In this document: positions 56,333 through 64,000 of the stretch, in pieces
Position numbering within the stretch: the stretch's first letter is position 1
How the letters are laid out: each line of letters starts with the position of its first letter
Assembly (NCBI RefSeq): GCF_963678635.1
Contig: NC_087070.1
Span: 32,790,695 to 32,854,694 of the forward strand
Reading direction: 5' to 3'
DNA length: 64,000 nt
DNA from: Symsagittifera roscoffensis
Lineage: Eukaryota; Xenacoelomorpha; Acoela; Convolutidae
Position numbers and translations under genes: made by a program
Notes under the pieces: generated by a model
Databases searched by the model: none
Seen by the model: only the letters and a program-made list of their open reading frames with translations
Told to the model about the DNA's origin: nothing

Positions 56333-57310
56333 GCGGGCTGCACTGGCTTGAGGATTTGAGGATCCCCTGCTCGTATCTTTGCTTTCACTACCTCTTGCAT
56401 CAGCAATTGAATCTTGCGTGCTTCGAATACTGGGTTAGTAAGAGATAGCATTCAAGGAGTCCATAATTCTTGTACAATCACACAACTGCCAGATGTAGCA
56501 TTGGTTAGATTCGATTATTCCGTTTCAGGTCACAAGAGGCTGTTCGTTTTTAAAAAGAGTTTGTGTCCAATGTATGTTTTTAGAGTCCGAGCAGTTCCAT
56601 CTAAATTAGGTCTTCCAAGCTTCTTCTAGATGCTCGACGATATCACTGATATATCAGCATCTGTGTCCACTTGTCTTTTAAGCACAGTTCCACCAATGAC
56701 GACACTTTACTATGCGGCGGCCAGGCCAATAAGAGTTGGTGCAGAAATATTCCTACTTTAGTGCTGTACTCAGAGTTTTCTAATTCCTCCTCTGAGTACT
56801 TACCCCCATCAGCTTGATGGCTCACTCTCCTAATAGTTTTAATACTACCTATGTTGTTGTTGCCTAATTTACTTCGACACTTTTTTGCAAAGTATGCTAT
56901 CTACTACATGAGTTTTGTTTCTTACCCGTTGAGTGACAAAACTTATCATCGTGCGGTTTTTCTCCGCAGTTTGGACATCCGACTTATTGCATTGTAAGTT
57001 TTTTTTTAAATTTTTCCTTCTTTTCTGAAGTTTGATTTGGAATTGTATGAAAATTCTCCTTTAGTTTCAACCTTAGATGTCCAAGCAAGATGCTGTGCTT
57101 GATCGTTAAACTGTAAAACAGTTTTCATGTCAGTGAGCGTTATATCTGTTTAAACTATACTTTCCTCAAGTAACTTGAGTTTAAAGTCTGTTGATCTAAG
57201 TCTCGGGATGAGCTCTATTCGTATCGTATCTTCTCGTCCTCCGCATCAGCGGTACTTTTAGGTTCTGAAAACTGTCAATACCGAGCAGCTCTACGAAGTC
57301 TCCCAAGAAA

Positions 57311-58916
57311 GTCCTTAAAATGATTGAAGTTCTTTGTGGTTTGCGGGTATGTTGGTACTGCAAACCTTTCCAGCAAGCCCATCATGATGCTTGAATCCAA
57401 TAGTTGAAATTGAAAAGCCAGAAAAACAGTTGTGAGAGGTTTCGAGTTTCACTTGGGCTCATTGATAGAAAAATTCTTTTCTTTGAATCGTCCAACGACT
57501 GCCGTCATACAATTTTCGTATTGCTTGCGTGACGTTTCGTAGAGAAGCAGGTCTTCTTCGAAAAAAAAAATCACACCTTTGTCTCCTTTGAATGTGTTTT
57601 CGATGCAGTTTTTAAAGATGGAGGAAGAAACCTTCAACCCGTGAATTAGTCGACGCATATTGAACATCCTGTTGGGTGTTGATTGTGCACACTTCTCTGG
57701 CATCAACATCAAGTTCGTTTGATGGTAGACGACTGAGAGGTCAAGTTTGTCATAAAAAGCTGCTCCTTGGAAGTTGTGGACGTAATGCGTAGTCTTCGTC
57801 CATTACTTTGCCATTGAGGTAGAAGTGGTAGTCGCAACAAAACCTGAGATCACCATTCTGCATTTGCATTGGACTGGCGATGCATTGGACCGGTGAGTTA
57901 CTATTGCATTTGCGACTGGTGATGCATTGGTAATTCATGCGGGCCGCACTGGCTTGAGGATTTGAGGATCCCCTGCTCGTATCTTTGCTTTCACTACCTC
58001 TTGCATCAGCAATTGAATCTTGCGTGCTTCGAATACTGGGTTATTAAGAGATAGCATTCAAGGAGTCCATAATTCTTGTACAATCACACAACTGCCAGAT
58101 GTAGCATTGGTTAGATTCGATTATTCCGTTTCAGGTCACAAGAGGCTGTTCGTTTTTAAAAAGAGTTTGTGTCCATTGTATGCTTTTAGAGTCCGAGCTG
58201 TTCCATCTAAATTAGGTCTTCCAAGCTTCTTCTAGATGCTCGACGATATCACTGATATATCAGCATCTGTGTCCACTTGTCTTTTAAGCACAGTTCCACC
58301 AATGACGACACTTTACTATGCGGCGGCCAGGCCAATAAGAGTTGGTGCAGAAATATTCCTACTTTAGTGCTGTACTCAGAGTTTTCTAATACCTCCTCTG
58401 AGTACTTACCCCCATCAACTTGATGGCTCATTCTCCTTATAGTTTTAATACTACGTATGTTGTTGTTGCCTAATTTACTTCGACACTTTTTTGCAAAGTA
58501 TGCTATCTACCACATGAGTTTTGTTTCTTACCCGTTGAGTGACAAAACTTATCATCGTGCGGTTTTTCTCCGCAGTTTGGACATCCGACTTATTGCATTG
58601 TAAGTTCTTTTTTTAATTTTTCCTTCTTTTCTGAAGTTTGATTTAGAATTGTATGAAAATTCTCCTTTAGTTTCAACCTTAGATGTCCAAGCAAGATGCT
58701 GTGCTTGATCGTTAAACTGTAAAACAGTTTTCATGTCAGTGAGCGTTATATCTGTTTAAACTATACTTTCCTCAAGTAACTTGAGTTTAAAGTCTGTTGA
58801 TCTAAGTCCCGGGATGAGCTCTATTCGTATCGTATCTTCTCGTCCTCCGCATCAGCGGTACTTTTAGGTTCTGAAAACTGTCAATACCGAGCAGCTCTAC
58901 GAAGTCTCCCAAGAAA
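57311..58916 (-). pseudogene. Gypsy pro-RT unit 2
   Basis: Same content as unit 1. RT is split into the frames 57938-57750 (fingers) and 57712-57449 (motif A onward), because of an extra base near 57768. The protease segment lies at about 58310-58230 in another frame (RQVDTDADISVISSSI, where D-T-G-A of the active site has become D-T-D-A). Confidence 0.75.
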
Positions 58917-60522
58917 GTCCTTAAAATGATTGAAGTTCTTTGTGGTTTGCGGGTATGTTGGTACTGCAAACCTTTTCAGCAAGCCCATCATGATGCTTGA
59001 ATCCAATAGTTGAAATTGAAAAGCCAGAAAAACAGTTGTGAGAGGTTTCGAGTTTCACTTGGGCTCATTGATAGAAAAATTCTTTTCTTTGAATCGTCCA
59101 ACGACTGCCGTCATACAATTTTCGTATTGCTTGCGTGACGTTTCGTAGAGAAGCAGGTCTTCTTTGAAAAAAAAATCACAGCTTTGATTCCTTTGAATGT
59201 GTTTTCGATGCAGTTTTTAAAGATGGAGGAAGAAATCTTCAACCCGTGAATTAGTCGACGCATCTTGAACATCCTGTTGGGTGTTGATTGTGCACACTTC
59301 TCTGGCATCAACATCAAGTTTGTTTGATGGTAGACGACTGAGAGGTCAATTTTGTCATAAAAAGCTGCTCCTTGGAAGTTGTGGACGTAATGCGTAGTCT
59401 TTGTCCATTACTTTGCCATTGAGGTAGAAGTGGTAGTCGCAACAAAACCTGAGATCACCATTCTGCATTTGCATTGGACTGGCGATGCATTGGACCGGTG
59501 AGTTACTATTGCATTTGCGACTGGTGATGCATTGGTAATTTATGCGGGCCGCACTGGCTTGAGGATTTGAGGATCCCCTGCTCGTATCTTTGCTTTCACT
59601 ACCTCTTGCATCAGCAATTGAATCTTGCGTGCTTCGAATACTGGGTTAGTAAAAGATAGCATTCAAGGAGTCCATAATTCTTGTACAATCACACAACTGC
59701 CAGATGTAGCATTGGTTAGATTCAATTATTCCGTTTCAGGTCACAAGAGGCTGTTCGTTTTTAAAAAGAGTTTGTGTCCATTGTATGCTTTTAGAGTCCG
59801 AGCTGTTCCATCTAAATTAGGTCTTCCAAGCTTCTTCTAGATGCTCGACGATATCGCTGATATATCAGCATCTGTGTCCACTTGTCTTTTAAACACAGTT
59901 CCACCAATGACGACACTTTACTATGCGGCGGCCAGGCCAATAAGAGTTAGTGCAGAAATATTCCTACTTTAGTGCTGTACTCAGAGTTTTCTAATTCCTC
60001 CTCTGAGTAATTACCCCCATCAGCTTGATGGCTCACTCTCCTAATAGTTTAAATGTTACCTATGTTGTTTTTGCCTAATTGACTTCGACACTATTTTGCA
60101 AAGTATGCTATCTAACACATGAGTTTTGTTTCTTACCCGTTGAGTGACAAAACTTAACATCGTGTGGTTTTTTTCCGCAGTTTGGACATCCGACTTATTG
60201 CATTGTAAGTTTTTTTTTTAATTTTTCCTTCTTTTTTGAAGTTTGATTTAGAATTGTATGAAAATTCTCCTTTGGTTTCAACCTTAGATGTCCTAGCAAG
60301 ATGCTGTGCTTGATCGTTAAACTGTAAAACAGTTTTCATGTCAGTGAGCGTTATATCTGTTTAAACTATACTTTCCTCAAGTAACTTGAGTTTAAAGTCT
60401 GTTGATCTAAGTCCCGGGATGAGCTCTATTCGTATCGTATCTTCTCGTCCTCCGCATCAGCGGTACTTCCAGGTTCTGAAAACTGTCAATACCGAGCAGC
60501 TCTACGAAGTCTCCCAAAAAAA
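58917..60522 (-). pseudogene. Gypsy pro-RT unit 3
   Basis: Same content. RT motif A-B frame at 59317-59111, shifted earlier than in units 1 and 2. The gag end with a degenerate zinc-knuckle region (frame 60339-60154, MKTVLQFNDQAQHLARTSKV) is recognisable by comparison with unit 2 (58734-58552). Confidence 0.72.
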
Positions 60523-62123
60523 GTCCTTAAAATGATTGAAGTTCTTTTTGGTTTGCGGGTATGTTGGTACTGCAAACCTTTTCAGCAAGCCCATCATGAT
60601 GCTTAAATCCAATAGTTGAAATTGAAAAGCCAGAAAAACAGTTGTGAGAGGTTTCGAGTTTCACTTGGGCTCATTTATAGAAAAATTCTTTTCTTTGAAT
60701 CGTCCAATGACTGCCGTCATACAACTTTCGGATTGCTTGCGTGACGTTTCGTAGAGAAGCAGGTCTTCTTCGAAAAAAAATCACACCTTTGATTCCTTTG
60801 AATATGTTTTCGATGCAGTTTTTAAAGATGGAGGAAGAAATCTTCATCCCGTGAATTAGTCGACGCATCTTGAACATCCTGTTGGGTGTTGATTGTGCAC
60901 ACTTCTCTGGCATCAACATCAAGTTCGTTTGATGATAGACGACTGAGAGGTCAATTTTGTCATAAAAAGCTGCTCCTTGGAAGTTGTGGACGTAATGCGT
61001 AGTCTTCGTCCATTACTTTGCCATTGAGGTAGAAGTGGTAGTCGCAACAAAATCTGAGATCACCATTCTGCATTTGCATTGGACTGGCGATGCATTGGAC
61101 CGGTGAGTTACTATTGCATTTGCGACTGGTGATGGATTGGTAATTCATGCGGGCCGCACTGGCTTGAGGATTTGAGGATCCCCTGCTCGTATCTTTGCTT
61201 TCACTACCTCTTGCATCAGCAATTGAATCTTGCGTGCTTCGAATACTGGGTTAGTAGGAGATAGCATTCAAGGAGTCCATAATTCTTGTACAATCACACA
61301 ACTGCCAGATGTAGCATTGGTTAGATTCGATTATTCCGTTTCAGGTCACAAGAGGCTGTTCGTCTTTAAAAAGAGTTTGTGTCCATTGTATGCTTTTAGA
61401 GTCCGAGCAGTTCCATCTAAATTAGGTCTTCCAAGCTTCTTCTAGATGCTCGACGATATCCCTGATATATCAGCATCTATGTCCACTTGTCTTTTAAGCA
61501 CAGTTCCACCAATGACGACACTTTACTATGCGGCGGCCAGGCCAATAAGAGTTGGTGCAAAAATATTCCTACTTTAGTGCTGTACTCAGAGTTTTCTAAT
61601 TCCTCCTCTGAGTACTTACCCCCATCAGATTGATGGCTCACTCTCCTAATAGTTTTAATGTTACCTATGTTGTTGTTGCCTAATTTACTTCGACACTTTT
61701 TTGCAAAGTTTGCTATCTACCACATGAGTTTTGTTTCTTACCCGTTGAGTGACAAAACTTATCATCGTGCGGTTTTTCTCCGCAGCTTGGACATCCGACT
61801 TATTGCATTGTAAGTTTTTTTTACTTTTCCCTTCTTTTCTGAAGTTTGATTTAGAATTGTATGAAAGTTCTCCTTTAGTTTCAACCTTAGATGTCCAAGC
61901 AAGATGCTGTGCTTGATCGTTAAACTGTAAAACAGTTTTCATGTCAGTGAGCGTTATATCTGTTTAAACTATACTTTCCTCAAGTAACTTGAGTTTAAAG
62001 TCTGTTGATCTAAGTCCCGGGATGAGCTCTATTCGTATCGTATCTTCTTGTCCTCCGCATCAGCGGTACTTTCAGGTTCTGAAAACTGTCAATACCGAGC
62101 AGCTCTACGAAGTCTCCCAAGAA
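60523..62123 (-). pseudogene. Gypsy pro-RT unit 4
   Basis: Same content. RT frames at 61148-60960 and 60922-60671, gag end at 61942-61685 (85 codons, the longest version, reaching ...NKTHVVDSKLCKKVSK, near the zinc-knuckle position). Shares the extra base near the RT joint with units 2 and 3. Confidence 0.72.
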
Positions 62124-63737
62124 AGTCCTTAAAGTGATTGAAGTTCTTTGTGGTTTGCGGGTATGTTGGTACAGCAAACCTTTTCAGCAAGCTCATCATG
62201 ATGCTTGAATCCAATAGTTGAAATTGAAAAGCCAGAAAAACAGTTGTGAGAGGTTTCGAGTTTCACTTGGGCTCATTGATAGAAAAATTCTTTTCTTTGA
62301 ATCGTCCAACGACTGCCGTCATACAAATTTCGTATTGCTTGCGTGACGTTTCATAGAGAAGCAGGTCTTCTTTGGAAAAAAAATCACAGCTTTGATTCAT
62401 TTGAATGTGTTTTCGACGCAGTTTTTAAAGATGGAGGAAGAAATCTTCAACCCGTGAATTAGTCGACGCATCTTGAACATTCTGTTGGGTGTTGATTGTG
62501 CACACTTCTCTGGCTTCAACATCAAGTTCGTTTGATGGTGACGACTGAGAGGTCAATTTTGTCATAAAAAGCTGCTCCATGGAAGTTGTGGACGTAATGC
62601 GTAGTCTTTGTCCATTAATTGCCATTGAGGTAAAAAAAAGGTAGTCGCAACAAAACCTGGGATCATCATTCTGCTTTTGCATTGGACTGGCGATGCATTG
62701 GACTGGTGAGTTACCATTGCATTTGCAATTGGTGATGCATTTGTAATTAATTCGGGCTGCACTGGTTTGAGGATCCCCTGCTCGTATCTTTGCTTTCACT
62801 GCCTCTTGCATCAGCAATTGAATCTTGAGTGCTTCGCAGAAAAGTGATCGGGCTCTAGCCTTCAGTTTCACCTGGGCCTTGCATCCTTTGGGTCTCAGCA
62901 TTATACCGATGAGACCATGTCTCGAATACTGGGTTAGTAAGAGATAGCATTCAAGGAGTCCAAAGGGTGGATTCGATTGGATAGATTCGATTAATCCATT
63001 TCAGGTCACAAGAGGCTGCTCGTTTGAAAAAGAGTTTGTGTCCCTTGTATGCTTCTAGAGTCCGAGCAGTTCCATCTAAATTAGGCCTTCCAAGCTTCTT
63101 CTAGATGCTCGACGATATCACTGATGTATCAGCATCTGTGTCCACTTGTTTTTTAAACACAGTTCCATCAATGACGACACTTTACTATGCGGCGGCCAGG
63201 CCAATAAGAGTTGGTGCAGAAATATTCCTTCTTTAGTGCTACTCTCAGAGTTTTCTAATTCCTCCTCTAATTACTTGCCCCCATCAGCTTGATGGCTCAC
63301 TCTCCTTTTAATTTTATTGTTACCTATGTTGTTATTGCCTAATTTACTTCGACACTTTTTTGCAAAGTGTGCTATCTTACCACATGAGTTGTGTTTCTTA
63401 CCCGTAGAGTGAAAAAACTTATCATCGTGAGGTTTTTCTCCTCAGTTTTTTTTGAAGTTTGATTTGAAACTGTATGAAAATTCTCCTTTAGTTTCAACCT
63501 TAGATGTCCAAGCAAGATGCTGTGCTTAATCGTTAAACTGTAAAACAGTTTTCATGTCAGTGAGCGTTATATCTGTTTAAACTATACTTTCCTCAAGTAG
63601 CTTGAGTTTAAAGTCTGCTGATCTTAATCCCGGGATGAAGTCTATTCGTATCGTATCATCTTGTCTTCCGCATCAGCGGTACTTTTAGGTTCTGAAAACT
63701 TACAATACCGAGCAAATCTACGAAGTCTCTCACGAAA
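62124..63737 (-). pseudogene. Gypsy pro-RT unit 5 (outermost, most diverged)
   Basis: RT frame 62901-62425 begins upstream with LRPKGCKAQVKLKARARSLF, encoded by the 85-bp segment missing in units 1-4, then runs through fingers and motif A/B regions. Followed on the right by gag sequence not present in the other units, so this unit keeps the native upstream context while unit 1 keeps the native downstream context. Confidence 0.72.
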
Positions 63738-64000
63738 GTCGTCGCCAGAAACTCCTTGATTCCGAGCTGTCGACAAATTATGGCTAGTTCAGCAACAACC
63801 ACAAGTTCTCTGGGCCTGCATTAGTCTCGTAAGACAGCGTGGATCTCAATGAACTTCATTTAGCTAAGGTTTTTTTTTCGCAAAACAAGAACTCTTCTAT
63901 TCAAGATTGGTTGCACTCCATATTGACTGAGGAAAAGATTCGTCCTTTGAAGGTCCTCTCGGTTCACTTCGTCTGCACCTTGTCACCTTTCTTCTCTGAG
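63738..64000 (-). pseudogene. Gypsy gag remnant at the window edge
   Basis: Broken minus-strand frames upstream of the array. At the boundary they read DDFRERLRRF, corresponding to the capsid C-terminal part. Continues beyond the window. Assigned by collinearity with the array. Confidence 0.5.

Larger units (their letters stand above)
55701..63737 (-). repeat. Tandem array of five ~1,606-bp retroelement units
   Basis: Units start at 55701, 57311, 58917, 60523 and 62124 (spacings 1610, 1606, 1606, 1601; last unit about 1614 to 63737). Each begins with gtcc.taaaatgattgaag and ends with cgaagtctcccaagaaa. Reading on the minus strand, each carries gag 3' end, protease and RT with the same stops. 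The outermost right unit is the most diverged (for example an 85-bp segment at about 62836-62920 absent from the others, and several small deletions). The joint fuses RT text (QSF-x-G-L) directly to gag text (GRLRRAARY). Confidence 0.9.
53960..64000 (-). mobile_element. Decayed Ty3/gypsy element with five tandem pro-RT units
   Basis: Minus-strand remnant running off the right edge. From 5' to 3' (right to left): gag part (64000-63738), five tandem 1.6-kb units of gag 3' end-protease-RT, RNase H (55680-55200), integrase zinc and core region (about 55000-54550), pol tail (to about 53960). Many stops and shifts in every domain. LTRs are not visible within the window; the left one might be expected left of 53960 but was not found. 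Confidence 0.85.

Noticed and set aside
56414-61445. Plus-strand 71-codon ORFs repeated at 56414, 58020, 59625 and 61230
   Set aside because: Conserved only because the DNA unit is tandemly repeated. The minus strand encodes protease and RT text there.

Overview
The window looks like intron-poor, AT-rich (roughly two thirds A+T) invertebrate animal DNA dominated by mobile elements. Support for this: short spliceosomal introns (56 bp in the fucosyltransferase gene; an 86-bp GTAAGT...TACTAAC...TAG intron in the LTR element), a GIY-YIG Penelope-like element, Ty3/gypsy elements (one with an env-like gene), a LINE, and MULE/FLYWCH remnants. No bacterial operons, rRNA genes or CRISPR arrays are visible. 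I cannot fix the species. A larvacean-type tunicate or another small metazoan is possible, but that is inference only.

Layout. 1-1.5 kb: mostly anonymous sequence with one candidate first exon on the minus strand (PHAX-like). 2.0-3.2 kb: a dispersed repeat and a 20-bp minisatellite. 3.2-5.76 kb: a 5'-truncated Penelope-like element (minus strand) with an inverted partial copy. Its reverse transcriptase carries a complete PHD-type C4HC3 zinc finger between motifs B and C. 6.65-13.49 kb: a GC-richer minus-strand region holding one very long decayed reading frame (about 2,200 codons in three frames) of a family I do not recognise. 13.48-13.93 kb: a LINE endonuclease fragment. 16.2-21.5 kb: two 1.35-kb repeats, plus a further piece downstream of the second, encoding divergent remnants of the C-terminal part of the same unrecognised protein, so that family is multicopy.

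21.83-42.28 kb: a complete but mutated 20.4-kb LTR retroelement with 391- and 409-bp LTRs and a probable 4-bp AAAT target duplication. It holds a long gag with zinc knuckle, protease, RT, RNase H, a DD35E integrase with C-terminal module, overlapping membrane and proline-rich ORFs, an env-like glycoprotein, and a 593-codon intact accessory ORF followed by a consensus intron. Its protease-RT segment is tandemly duplicated (1,588 bp).

42.3-50.6 kb: MULE transposase remnant, two 2-kb FLYWCH-carrying repeats with imperfect inverted ends, two tRNA-like (A-box/B-box) elements, and inverted-repeat elements built on a 'cagtcccatacaaaa' minisatellite. 50.76-51.96 kb: the clearest host gene, an alpha-1,3-fucosyltransferase (GT10) on the minus strand. 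52.6-53.95 kb: further copies of a dispersed repeat. 53.96-64.0 kb: a decayed minus-strand Ty3/gypsy element. Its gag(3')-protease-RT segment of about 1,606 bp is present five times in tandem, with RNase H, integrase and the pol tail downstream and gag upstream running off the window.

The three most unusual things are the PHD finger embedded in a Penelope RT core, the oversized multi-gene env-bearing LTR element, and the unrecognised giant protein family. All functional statements rest on motif reading by eye. No searches were run.
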